Assembly (NCBI GenBank): GCA_949987565.1
Contig: OX465103.1
Coordinates: 11,687,032-11,751,031 of the forward strand
Direction of reading: 5' to 3'
Source of the DNA: Luidia sarsii
Taxonomy: Eukaryota > Echinodermata > Asteroidea > Paxillosida > Luidiidae
DNA: 64,000 nucleotides
In this document: piece by piece, positions 49,587 through 61,022 of the stretch
How the letters are laid out: each line of letters starts with the position of its first letter
Position numbering within the stretch: the first letter of the stretch is position 1
Translations under genes and position numbers: made by a program
The notes under the pieces: model-generated
What the model was told of the DNA's origin: nothing
The model's database searches: none
What the model saw: only the letters and a program-made list of their open reading frames with translations

Positions 49587-52216
49587 ATCGAGTCAGTGGA
49601 CTCTTGGGCCCCTTTGGAGTCATTTTGGGAGAAATCTGGGAAATTTTATTTTGGGTCAAAAGTTGGAAGTTTTGACAGGAGCGGACCTGTCGGAAACGTC
49701 AGAAATCGGGCCTAAATCACGGTTTTTGTTTTTTGCTCTGAAATACCCGCAGCGACTTTCCCGTTGGTCCGTATCAAGTCAGTGGACTCTTGGGCCCCTG
49801 TGGAGTCATTTTGGGAGAAATCTGGGAAATTTTATTTTGGGTCAAAAGTTGGAAGTTTCGACAGGAGCGGACCTGTCGGAAAAGTCAGAAATCGGGACAA
49901 AATCATGGTGTTTGTTTTTTGCTCTGAAATACCTGCAGTGACTTTCCCGTTGGTCCGAATCAAGTCAGTGGACTCTTGGGCCCCTGTGGAGTCATTTTGG
50001 GAGGAATCTGGGAAATTTTATTTTGGGTCAAAAGTTGGAAATTTTGACATGAGCGGACCTGTTGGAAAAGTCAGAAATCGGGCATAAATCACGGTTTTTG
50101 TTTTTTGCTCTGAAATACCCGCAGCGACTTTCCCGTTGTCTGGATCAAGTCAGTGGACTCTTGGGCCCCTGTGGAGTCATTTTGGGAGAAATCTGGGAAA
50201 TTTTATTTTGGGTCAAAAGTTGGAAGTTTCGACAGGAGCGGACCTGTCGGAAAAGTCAGAAATCGGGCCTAAATCACGGTTTGTTTTTTTTGGTCTGAAA
50301 TTCCTGCAGTGACTTTCCCGTTGATCCGAATCGAGTCAGTGGACTCTTAGGCATCTGTGGAATCATATTGGGAGGAATCTGGGAAATTTGATTTTGGGTC
50401 AAAATTTGGAAATTTTGACAGGAGCGGACCTGTCGGAAAAGTCAGAAAACGTGCCAAAATCAAGTTTTTTTTGTTTTTTGCTCTGAAATACCTGCAGTAA
50501 CTTTCCCGTTGGTCCGAATCGAGTCAGTGGACTCTTGGGCCCCTTTGGAGTCATTTTGGGAGAAATCTGGGAAATTTTATTTTGGGTCAAAAGTTGGAAG
50601 TTTTGACAGGAGCGGACCTGTCGGAAACGTCAGAAATCGGGCCTAAATCACGGTTTTTGTTTTTTGCTCTGAAATACCCGCAGCGACTTTCCCGTTGGTC
50701 CGTATCAAGTCAGTGGACTCTTGGGCCCCTGTGGAGTCATTTTGGGAGAAATCTGGGAAATTTTATTTTGGGTCAAAAGTTGGAAGTTTCGACAGGAGCG
50801 GACCTGTCGGAAAAGTCAGAAATCGGGACAAAATCATGGTGTTTGTTTTTTGCTCTGAAATACCTGCAGTGACTTTCCCGTTGGTCCGAATCAAGTCAGT
50901 GGACTCTTCGGCCCCTGTGGAGTCATTTTGGGAGGAATCTGGGAAATTTTATTTTGGGTCAAAAGTTGGAAATTTTGACATGAGCGGACCTGTTGGAAAA
51001 GTCAGAAATCGGGCATAAATCACGGTTTTTGTTTTTTGCTCTGAAATACCCGCAGCGACTTTCCCGTTGTCTGGATCAAGTCAGTGGACTCTTGGGCCCC
51101 TGTGGAGTCATTTTGGGAGAAATCTGGGAAATTTTATTTTGGGTCAAAAGTTGGAAGTTTCGACAGGAGCGGACCTGTCGGAAAAGTCAGAAAACGTGTC
51201 AAAATCACGGTTTTGGTTTTTTGCTCTGAAGTACCTGCAGTGACTTTCCCGTTGGTCCGAATCGAGTCAGTGGACTCTTAGGCATCTGTGGAATCATATT
51301 GGGAGGAATCTGGGAAATTTGATTTTGGGTCAAAATTTGGAAATTTTGACAGGAGCGGACCTGTCGGAAAAGTCAGAAAACGTGCCAAAATCAAGTTTTT
51401 TTTGTTTTTTGCTCTGAAATACCTGCAGTAACTTTCCCGTTGGTCCGAATCGAGTCAGTGGACTCTTGGGCCCCTTTGGAGTCATTGTGGGAGAAATCTG
51501 GGAAATTTTATTTTGGGTCAAAAGTTGGAAGTTTTGACAGGAGCGGACCTGTCGGAAACGTCAGAAATCGGGCCTAAATCACGGTTTTTGTTTTTTGCTC
51601 TGAAATACCCGCAGCGACTTTCCCGTTGGTCCGTATCAAGTCAGTGGACTCTTGGGCCCCTGTGGAATCATTTTGGGAGAAATCTGGGAAATTTTATTTT
51701 GGGTCAAAAGTTGGAAGTTTCGACAGGAGCGGACCTGTCGGAAAAGTCAGAAATCGGGACAAAATCATGGTGTTTGTTTTTTGCTCTGAAATACCTGCAG
51801 TGACTTTCCCGTTGGTCCGAATCAAGTCAGTGGACTCTTGGGCCCCTGTGGAGTCATTTTGGGAGGAATCTGGGAAATTTTATTTTGGGTCAAAAGTTGG
51901 AAATTTTGACATGAGCGGACCTGTTGGAAAAGTCAGAAATCGGGCATAAATCACGGTTTTTGTTTTTTGCTCTGAAATACCCGCAGCGACTTTCCCGTTG
52001 TCTGGATCAAGTCAGTGGACTCTTGGGCCCCTGTGGAGTCATTTTGGGAGAAATCTGGGAAATTTTATTTTGGGTCAAAAGTTGGAAGTTTCGACAGGAG
52101 CGGACCTGTCGGAAAAGTCAGAAATCGGGCCTAAATCACGGTTTGTTTTTTTTGGTCTGAAATTCCTGCAGTGACTTTCCCGTTGATCCGAATCGAGTCA
52201 GTGGACTCTTGGGCAC
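49587..52216 (+). repeat. 15-monomer HOR, copy 2 (nearly complete)
   Basis: Second copy. It ends near 52216, where gcacatgtgg replaces gcacctgtgg. It lacks the gtggattc marker of copy 1 but has its own change, gtggaatcatt near 51666. Confidence 0.82.
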
Positions 52217-52439
52217 ATGTGGAATCATATTGGGAGGAATCTGGGAAATTTGATTTTGGGTCAAAAGTTGGAAATTTTGACAGGAGCGGACCTGTCGGAA
52301 AAGTCAGAAAACGTGCCAAAATCAAGGTTTTTTGTTTTTGCTCTGAAATACCTGCAGTAACTTTCCCATTGGTCCGAATCGAGTCAGTGGACTCTTGGGC
52401 CCCTTTGGAGTCATTTTGGGAAAAATCTGGGAAATTTTT

Positions 52440-53746
52440 TTTCGGGTCAAAAGTTGGAAGTTTTGACAGGAGCGGACCTGTCGGAAACGTCAGAAATCGG
52501 GCCTAAGTCACGGTTTTTGTTTTTTGCTCTTAAATACCCGCAGCGACTTTCCCGTTGGTCCGAATTGAGTCAGTGGACTCTTGGGCCCTTGTGGAGTCAT
52601 TTTGGGAGGAATCTGGGAAATTTTATTTTGGGTCAAAAGTTGGAAATTTCGACAGGAGCGGACCTGTCGGAAAAGTCAGAAAACGTGTCAAAATCACGGT
52701 TTTGGTTTTTTGCTCTGAAGTACCTGCAGTGACTTTCCCGTTGGTCCGAATCGAGTCAGTGGACTCTTGGGCTCCTGTGGAGTCATTTTTTGGAGGAATC
52801 TGGGAAATTTTATTTTGGGTCAAAAGTTGGAAAATTTGACAGGAGCGGACCTGTCGGAAAAGTCAGAAAACGTGCCAAAATCAAGTTTTTTTGTTTTTTG
52901 CTCTGAAATACCCGCAGCGACTTTCCCGTTGGTCCGAATTGAGTCAGTGGACTCTTGGGCCCTTGTGGAGTCATTTTGGGAGGAATCTGGGAAATTTTAT
53001 TTTGGGTCAAAAGTTGGAAATTTCGACAGGAGCGGACCTGTCGGAAAAGTCAGAAAACGTGTCAAAATCACGGTTTTGGTTTTTTGCTCTGAAGTACCTG
53101 CAGTGACTTTCCCGTTGGTCCGAATCGAGTCAGTGGACTCTTGGGCTCCTGTGGAGTCATTTTTTGGAGGAATCTGGGAAATTTTATTTTGGGTCAAAAG
53201 TTGGAAATTTCGACAGGAGCGGACCTGTCGGAAAAGTCAGAAAACGTGTCAAAATCACGGTTTTGGTTTTTTGCTCTGAAAAACCTGCAGTGACTTTCCC
53301 GTTGGTCCGAATCGAGTCAGTGGACTCTTAGGCATCTGTGGAATCATATTGGGAGGAATCTGGGAAATTTGATTTTGGGTCAAAATTTGGAAATTTTGAC
53401 AGGAGCGGACCTGTCGGAAAAGTCAGAAAACGTGCCAAAATCAATTTTTTTTTGTTTTTTGCTCTGAAATACCTGCAGTAACTTTCCCGTTGGTCCGAAT
53501 CGAGTCAGTGGACTCTTGGGCCCCTTTGGAGTCATTTTGGGAGGAATCTGGGAAATTTTATTTTGGGTCAAAAGTTGGAAATTTCGACAGGAGCGGACCT
53601 GTCGGAAAAGTCAGAAAACATGTCAAAATCACGGTTTTTGTTTTTTGCTCTAAAGTACCTGCAGTGACTTTCCCGTTGGTCCGAATCGAGTCAGTGGACT
53701 CTTGGGCTCCTGTGGAGTCATTTTGGGAGAAATCTGGGAAACTTTA
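52440..53746 (+). repeat. Mosaic cassette 1 (7 monomers, 1,307 bp)
   Basis: Begins at a tttcgggtca allele and contains the gtcattttttggagg subtype (one base longer than usual) and a gaattgagtc allele. About the first 1.08 kb matches cassettes starting at 53747 and 55246. The 59 bases just to its left hold the unusual gaaaaatctggg allele. Confidence 0.75.
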
Positions 53747-55245
53747 TTTCGGGTCAAAAGTTGGAAGTTTTGACAGGAGCGGACCTGTCGGAAACGTCAG
53801 AAATCGGGCCTAAGTCACGGTTTTTGTTTTTTGCTCTGAAATACCCGCAGCGACTTTCCCGTTGGTCCGAATTGAGTCAGTGGACTCTTGGGCCCTTGTG
53901 GAGTCATTTTGGGAGGAATCTGGGAAATTTTATTTTGGGTCAAAAGTTGGAAATTTCGACAGGAGCGGACCTGTCGGAAAAGTCAGAAAACGTGTCAAAA
54001 TCACGGTTTTGGTTTTTTGCTCTGAAGTACCTGCAGTGACTTTCCCGTTGGTCCGAATCGAGTCAGTGGACTCTTGGGCTCCTGTGGAGTCATTTTTTGG
54101 AGGAATCTGGGAAATTTTATTTTGGGTCAAAAGTTGGAAAATTTGACAGGAGCGGACCTGTCGGAAAAGTCAGAAAACGTGCCAAAATCAAGTTTTTTTG
54201 TTTTTTGCTCTGAAATACCCGCAGCGACTTTCCCGTTGGTCCGAATTGAGTCAGTGGACTCTTGGGCCCTTGTGGAGTCATTTTGGGAGGAATCTGGGAA
54301 ATTTTATTTTCGGTCAAAAGTTGGAAATTTCGACAGGAGCGGACCTGTCGGAAAAGTCAGAAAACGTGTCAAAATCACGGTTTTGGTTTTTTGCTCTGAA
54401 GTACCTGCAGTGACTTTCCCGTTGGTCCATATCGAGTCAGTGGACTCTTGGGCTCCTGTGGAGTCATTTTTTGGAGGAATCTGGGAAATTTTATTTTGGG
54501 TCAAAAGTTGGAAATTTCGACAGGAGCGGACCTGTCGGAAAAGTCAGAAAACGTGTCAAAATCACGGTTTCGGTTTTTTGCTCTGAAAAACCTGCAGTGA
54601 CTTTCCCGTTGGTCCGAATCGAGTCAGTGGACTCTTAGGCATCTGTGGAATCATATTGGGAGGAATCTGGGAAATTTGATTTTGGGTCAAAATTTGGAAA
54701 TTTTGACAGGAGCGGACCTGTCGGAAAAGTCAGAAAACGTGCCAAAATCAAGTTTTTTTTGTTTTTTGCTCTGAAATACCTGCAGTAACTTTCCCGTTGG
54801 TCCGAATCGAGTCAGTGGACTCTTGGGCCCCTGTGGAGTCATTTTGGGAGAAATCTGGGAAATTTTATTTTGGGTCAAAAGTTGGAAGTTTCGACAGGAG
54901 CGGACCTGTCGGAAAAGTCAGAAATCGGGCCTACATGTAAATCACGGTTTGTTTTTTTTGGTCTGAAATTCCTGCAGTGACTTTCCCGTTGATCCGAATC
55001 GAGTCAGTGGACTCTTGGGCACCTGTGGAATCATATTGGGAGGAATCTGGGAAATTTGATTTTGGGTCAAAAGTTGGAAATTTTGACAGGAGCGGACCTG
55101 TCGGAAAAGTCAGAAAACGTGCCAAAATCAAGGTTTTTTGTTTTTGCTCTGAAATACCTGCAGTAACTTTCCCATTGGTCCGAATCGAGTCAGTGGACTC
55201 TTGGGCCCCTTTGGAGTCATTTTGGGAGAAATCTGGGAAATTTTT
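53747..55245 (+). repeat. Mosaic cassette 2 (8 monomers plus a 6-base insertion, 1,499 bp)
   Basis: Same start as cassette 1. It differs by attttcggtc (near 54310), ggtttcgg (near 54570) and the acatgt-type insertion at 54932-54939. The unit length of 1,499 is 1,493 plus those six bases. Confidence 0.75.
54932..54939. mobile_element. Possible Tc1-type excision footprint, TACATGTA
   Basis: Where all sister monomers read gggcctaaatcacgg, this one reads gggcctacatgtaaatcacgg. The single TA has become TA-CATG-TA, a six-base gain. Tc1/mariner elements insert at TA and duplicate it; TACATGTA is the classic footprint of Tc1 excision. No element is present now. A chance palindromic insertion is the alternative. 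Confidence 0.45.
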
Positions 55246-56738
55246 TTTCGGGTCAAAAGTTGGAAGTTTTGACAGGAGCGGACCTGTCGGAAACGTCAGA
55301 AATCGGGCCTAAGTCACGGTTTTTGTTTTTTGCTCTGAAATACCCGCAGCGACTTTCCCGTTGGTCCGAATTGAGTCAGTGGACTCTTGGGCCCTTGTGG
55401 AGTCATTTTGGGAGGAATCTGGGAAATTTTATTTTGGGTCAAAAGTTGGAAATTTCGACAGGAGCGGACCTGTCGGAAAAGTCAGAAAACGTGTCAAAAT
55501 CACGGTTTTGGTTTTTTGCTCTGAAGTACCTGCAGTGACTTTCCCGTTGGTCCGAATCGAGTCAGTGGACTCTTGGGCTCCTGTGGAGTCATTTTTTGGA
55601 GGAATCTGGGAAATTTTATTTTGGGTCAAAAGTTGGAAAATTTGACAGGAGCGGACCTGTCGGAAAAGTCAGAAAACGTGCCAAAATCAAGTTTTTTTGT
55701 TTTTTGCTCTGAAATACCCGCAGCGACTTTCCCGTTGGTCCGAATGGAGTCAGTGGACTCTTGGGCCCTTGTGGAGTCATTTTGGGAGGAATCTGGGAAA
55801 TTTTATTTTGGGTCAAAAGTTGGAAATTTCGACAGGAGCGGACCTGTCGGAAAAGTCAGAAAACGTGTCAAAATCACGGTTTTGGTTTTTTGCTCTGAAG
55901 TACCTGCAGTGACTTTCCCGTTGGTCCGAATCGAGTCAGTGGACTCTTGGGCTCCTGTGGAGTCATTTTTTGGAGGAATCTGGGAAATTTTATTTTGGGT
56001 CAAAAGTTGGAAATTTCGACAGGAGCGGACCTGTCGGAAAAGTCAGAAAACGTGTCAAAATCACGGTTTTGGTTTTTTGCTCTGAAAAACCTGCAGTGAC
56101 TTTCCCGTTGGTCCGAATCGAGTCAGTGGACTCTTAGGCATCTGTGGAATCATATTAGGAGGAATCTGGGAAATTTGATTTTGGGTCAAAATTTGGAAAT
56201 TTTGACAGGAGCGGACCTGTCGGAAAAGTCAGAAAACGTGCCAAAATCAAGTTTTTTTTGTTTTTTGCTCTGAAATACCTGCAGTAACTTTCCCGTTGGT
56301 CCGAATCGAGTCAGTGGACTCTTGGGCCCCTTTGGAGTCATTTTGGGAGAAATCTGGGAAATTTTATTTTGGGTCAAAAGTTGGAAGTTTCGACAGGAGC
56401 GGACCTGTCGGAAAAGTCAGAAATCGGGCCTAAATCACGGTTTGTTTTTTTTGGTCTGAAATACCTGCAGTGACTTTCCCGTTGGTCCGAATCGAGTCAG
56501 TGGACTCTTGGGCCCATGTGGAGTCATTTTGGGAGGAATCTGGGAAATTTTATTTTGGGTCAAAAGTTGGAAATTTCGACAGGAGCGGACCTGTCGGAAA
56601 AGTCAGAAAACGTGTCAAAATCACGGTTTTTGTTTTTTGCTCTAAAGTACCTGCAGTGACTTTCCCGTTGGTCCGAATCGAGTCAGTGGACTCTTGGGCT
56701 CCTGTGGAGTCATTTTGGGAGAAATCTGGGAAACTTTA
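55246..56738 (+). repeat. Mosaic cassette 3 (8 monomers, 1,493 bp)
   Basis: Same start and order as cassettes 1 and 2. Private changes include gaatggagtc (near 55743) and catattaggag (near 56155). The right end (from 56158) starts the 25-mer-spaced duplication. Confidence 0.75.
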
Positions 56739-58486
56739 TTTCGGGTCAAAAGTTGGAAGTTTTGACAGGAGCGGACCTGTCGGAAACGTCAGAAATCGGG
56801 CCTAAGTCACGGTTTTTGTTTTTTGGTCTGAAATACCCGCAGCGACTTTTCCGTTGGTCCGAATTGAGTCAGTGGACTCTTGGGCCCTTGTGGAGTCATT
56901 TTGGGAGGAATCTGGGAAATTTTATTTTGGGTCAAAAGTTGGAAATTTCGACAGGAGCGGACCTGTCGGAAAAGTCAGAAAACGTGTCAAAATCACGGTT
57001 TTGGTTTTTTGCTCTGAAGTACCTGCAGTGACTTTCCCGTTGGTCCGAATCGAGTCAGTGGACTCTTGGGCTCCTGTGGAGTCATTTTTTGGAGGAATCT
57101 GGGAAATTTTATTTTGGGTCAAAAGTTGGAAAATTTGACAGGAGCGGACCTGTCGGAAAAGTCAGAAATCGGGACAAAAACATGGTGTTTGTTTTTTGCT
57201 CTGAAATACCTGCAGTGACTTTCCCGTTGGTCCGAATCAAGTCAGTGGACTCTTGGGCCCCTGTGGAGTCATTTTGGGAGGAATCTGGGAAATTTTATTT
57301 TGGGTCAAAAGTTGGAAATTTCGACAGGAGCGGACCTGTCGGAAAAGTTAGAAAACGTGTCAAAATCACTGTTTTTCTTTTTTGCTCTGAAGTACCTGCA
57401 GTGACTTTCCCGTTGGTCCGAATCGAGTCAGTGGACTCTTGGGCTCCTGTGGAGTCATTTTGGGAGAAATCTGGGAAATTTTATTTTGGGTCAAAAGTTG
57501 GAAGTTTCGACAGGAGCGGACCTGTCGGAAAAGTCAGAAATCGGGCCTAAATCACGGTTTGTTTTTTTTGGTCTGAAATACCTGCAGTGACTTTCCCGTT
57601 GGTCCGAATCGAGTCAGTGGACTCTTGGGCACCTGTGAAATCATATTGGGAGGAATCTGGGAAATTTGTTTTTGGGTCAAAAGTTGGAAATTTTGACAGG
57701 AGCGGACCTGTCGGAAAAGTCAGAAATCGGGACAAAATCATGGTGTTTGTTTTTGCTCTGAAATACCTGCAGTGACTTTCCCGTTGGTCCGAATCGAGTC
57801 AGTGGACTCTTGGGCCCATGTGGAGTCATTTTGGGAGGAATCTGGGAAATTTTATTTTGGGTCAAAAGTTGGAAATTTCGACAGGAGCGGACCTGTCGGA
57901 AAAGTCAGAAAACGTGTCAAAATCACGGTTTTTGTTTTTTGCTCTAAAGTACCTGCAGTGACTTTCCCGTTGGTCCGAATCGAGTCAGTGGACTCTTGGG
58001 CTCCTGTGGAGTCATTTTGGGAGAAATCTGGGAAACTTTATTTCGGGTCAAAAGTTGGAAGTTTTGACAGGAGCGGACCTGTCGGAAACGTCAGAAATCG
58101 GGCCTAAGTCACGGTTTTTGTTTTTTGCTCTGAAATACCCGCAGCGACTTTCCCGTTGGTCCGAATTGAGTCAGTGGACTCTTGGGCCCTTGTGGAGTCA
58201 TTTTGGGAGGAATCTGGGAAATTTTATTTTGGGTCAAAAGTTGGAAATTTCGACAGGAGCGGACCTGTCGGAAAAGTCAGAAAACGTGTCAAAATCACGG
58301 TTTTGGTTTTTTGCTCTGAAGTACCTGCAGTGACTTTCCCGTTGGTCCGAATCGAGTCAGTGGACTCTTGGGCTCCTGTGGAGTCATTTTTTGGAGGAAT
58401 CTGGGAAATTTTATTTTGGGTCAAAAGTTGGAAAATTTGACAGGAGCGGACCTGTCGGAAAAGTCAGAAAACGTGCCAAAATCAAG
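56158..58486 (+). repeat. Duplicated segment, left copy (2,329 bp; 4,657-bp spacing, 25 monomers)
   Basis: Matches 60815-63143. It shares rare alleles: gggaaactttatttcggg (near 56725), gacttttccgttgg (near 56846) and cactgtttttc (near 57368). Differences include atcaag versus atcgag and ttattttggg versus ttatttgggg. Within it, 56455-57167 resembles 57757-58469 at the 7-mer spacing of 1,302. Confidence 0.82.
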
Positions 58487-60114
58487 TTTTTTTGTTTTTT
58501 GCTCTGAAATACCCGCAGCGACTTTCCCGTTGGTCCGAATTGAGTCAGTGGACTCTTGGGCCCTTGTGGAGTCATTTTGGGAGGAATCTGGGAAATTTTA
58601 TTTTGGGTCAAAAGTTGGAAATTTCGACAGGAGCGGACCTGTCGGAAAAGTCAGAAAACGTGTCAAAATCACGGTTTTGGTTTTTTGCTCTGAAGTACCT
58701 GCAGTGACTTTCCCGTTGGTCCGAATCGAGTCAGTGGACTCTTGGGCTCCTGTGGAGTCATTTTTTGGAGGAATCTGGGAAATTTTATTTTGGATCAAAA
58801 GTTGGAAATTTCGACAGGAGCGGACCTGTCGGAAAAGTCAGAAAACGTGTCAAAATCACGGTTTTGGTTTTTTGCTCTGAAAAACCTGCAGTGACTTTCC
58901 CGTTGGTCCGAATCGAGTCAGTGGACTCTTAGGCATCTGTGGAATCATATTGGGAGGAATCTGGGAAATTTTATTTTGGGTCAAAAGTTGGAAAATTTGA
59001 CAGGAGCGGACCTGTCGGAAAAGTCAGAAAACGTGCCAAAATCAAGTTTTTTTGTTTTTTGCTCTGAAATACCCGCAGCGACTTTCCCGTTGGTCCGAAT
59101 TGAGTCAGTGGACTCTTGGGCCCTTGTGGAGTCATTTTGGGAGGAATCTGGGAAATTTTATTTTGGGTCAAAAGTTGGAAATTTCGACAGGAGCGGACCT
59201 GTCGGAAAAGTCAGAAAACGTGTCAAAATCACGGTTTTGGTTTTTTGCTCTGAAGTACCTGCAGTGACTTTCCCGTTGGTCCGAATCGAGTCAGTGGACT
59301 CTTGGGCTCCTGTGGAGTCATTTTTTGGAGGAATCTGGGAAATTTTATTTTGGGTCAAAAGTTGGAAAATTTGACAGGAGCGGACCTTTCGGAAAAGTCA
59401 GAAAACGGGACAAAATCACGGTTTTTGTTTTTTGCTCTAAAGTACCTGCAGTGACTTTCCCGTTGGTCCGAATCGAGTCAGTGGACTCTTGGGCTCCTGT
59501 GGAATCATATTGGGAGGAATCTGGGAAATTTGATTTTGGGTCAAAATTTGGAAGTTTTGACAGGAGCGGACCTGTCGGAAACGTCAGAAATCGGGCCTAA
59601 GTCACGGTTTTTGTTTTTTGCTCTGAAATACCCGCAGCGACTTTCCCGTTGGTCCGAATTGAGTCAGTGGACTCTTGGGCCCTTGTGGAGTCATTTTGGG
59701 AGGAATCTGGGAAATTTTATTTTGGGTCAAAAGTTGGAAATTTCGCACAGGAGCGGACCTGTCGGAAAAGTCAGAAAACGTGTCAAAATCACGTTTTTTG
59801 TTTTTTGCTCTAAAGTACCTGCAGTGACTTTCCCGTTGGTCCGAATCGAGTCAGTGGACTCTTGGGCTCCTGTGGAGTCATTTTGGGAGAAATCTGGGAA
59901 ATTTTATTTTGGGTCAAAAGTTGGAAGTTTCGACAGGAGCGGACCTGTCGGAAAAGTCAGAAATCGGGCCTAAATCACGGTTTGTTTTTTTTGGTCTGAA
60001 ATTCCTGCAGTGACTTTCCCGTTGATCCGAATCGAGTCAGTGGACTCTTGGGCACCTGTGGAATCATATTGGGAGGAATCTGGGAAATTTGATTTTGGGT
60101 CAAAAGTTGGAAAT
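58487..60114 (+). repeat. Mosaic satellite stretch between duplications
   Basis: Ordinary monomers recombined from types seen elsewhere. 58492-58707 and 59052-59267 are the same sequence 560 bases (three monomers) apart. Private changes are gatcaaaag near 58794, ggacctttcgg near 59387 and an extra c in tttcgcacagg at 59741-59750. No gene or other element is seen. Confidence 0.75.
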
Positions 60115-61022
60115 TTTGACAGGAGCGGACCTGTCGGAAAAGTCAGAAAACGTGCCAAAATCAAGGTTTTTTGTTTTTGCTCTGAAATACCTGCAGTAAC
60201 TTTCCCATTGGTCCGAATCGAGTCAGTGGACTCTTGGGCCCCTTTGGAGTCATTTTGGGAGAAATCTGGGAAATTTTTTTTTGGGTCAAAAGTTGGAAAT
60301 TTCGACAGGAGCGGACCTGTCGGAAAAGTCAGAAATCGGGCCTAAATCACGGTTTTTGTTTTTTGCTCTAAAGTACCTGCAGTGACTTTCCCGTTGGTCC
60401 GAATCGAGTCAGTGGACTCTTGGGCACCTGTAAAATCATATTGGGAGGAATATGGGAAATTTGTTTTTAGGTCAAAAGTTGGAAATTTTGACAGGAGCGG
60501 ACCTGTCGGAAAAGTCAGAAATCGGGACAAAATCATGGTGTTTGTTTTTGCTCTGAAATACCTGCAGTGACTTTCCCGTTGGTCCGAATCGAGTCAGTGG
60601 ACTCTTGGGCCCCTGTGGAGTCATTTTGGGAGGAATCTGGGAAATTTTATTTTGGGTCAAAAGTTGGAAATTTCGACAGGAGCGGACCTGTCGGAAAAGT
60701 CAGAAAACGTGTCAAAATCACGGTTTTTGTTTTTTGCTCTAAAGTACCTGCAGTGACTTTCCCGTTGGTCCGAATCGAGTCAGTGGACTCTTGGGCCCCT
60801 TTGGAGTCATTTTGGGAGGAATCTGGGAAATTTGATTTTGGGTCAAAATTTGGAAATTTTGACAGGAGCGGACCTGTCGGAAAAGTCAGAAAACGTGCCA
60901 AAATCAAGTTTTTTTTGTTTTTTGCTCTGAAATACCTGCAGTAACTTTCCCGTTGGTCCGAATCGAGTCAGTGGACTCTTGGGCCCCTTTGGAGTCATTT
61001 TGGGAGAAATCTGGGAAATTTT
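60115..61022 (+). repeat. Duplicated segment, left copy (908 bp; 2,978-bp spacing)
   Basis: Matches 63093-64000. Shared rare alleles are cctgtaaaatc (near 60428), gaatatgggaa (near 60449) and tttttaggtca (near 60465). Confidence 0.85.
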
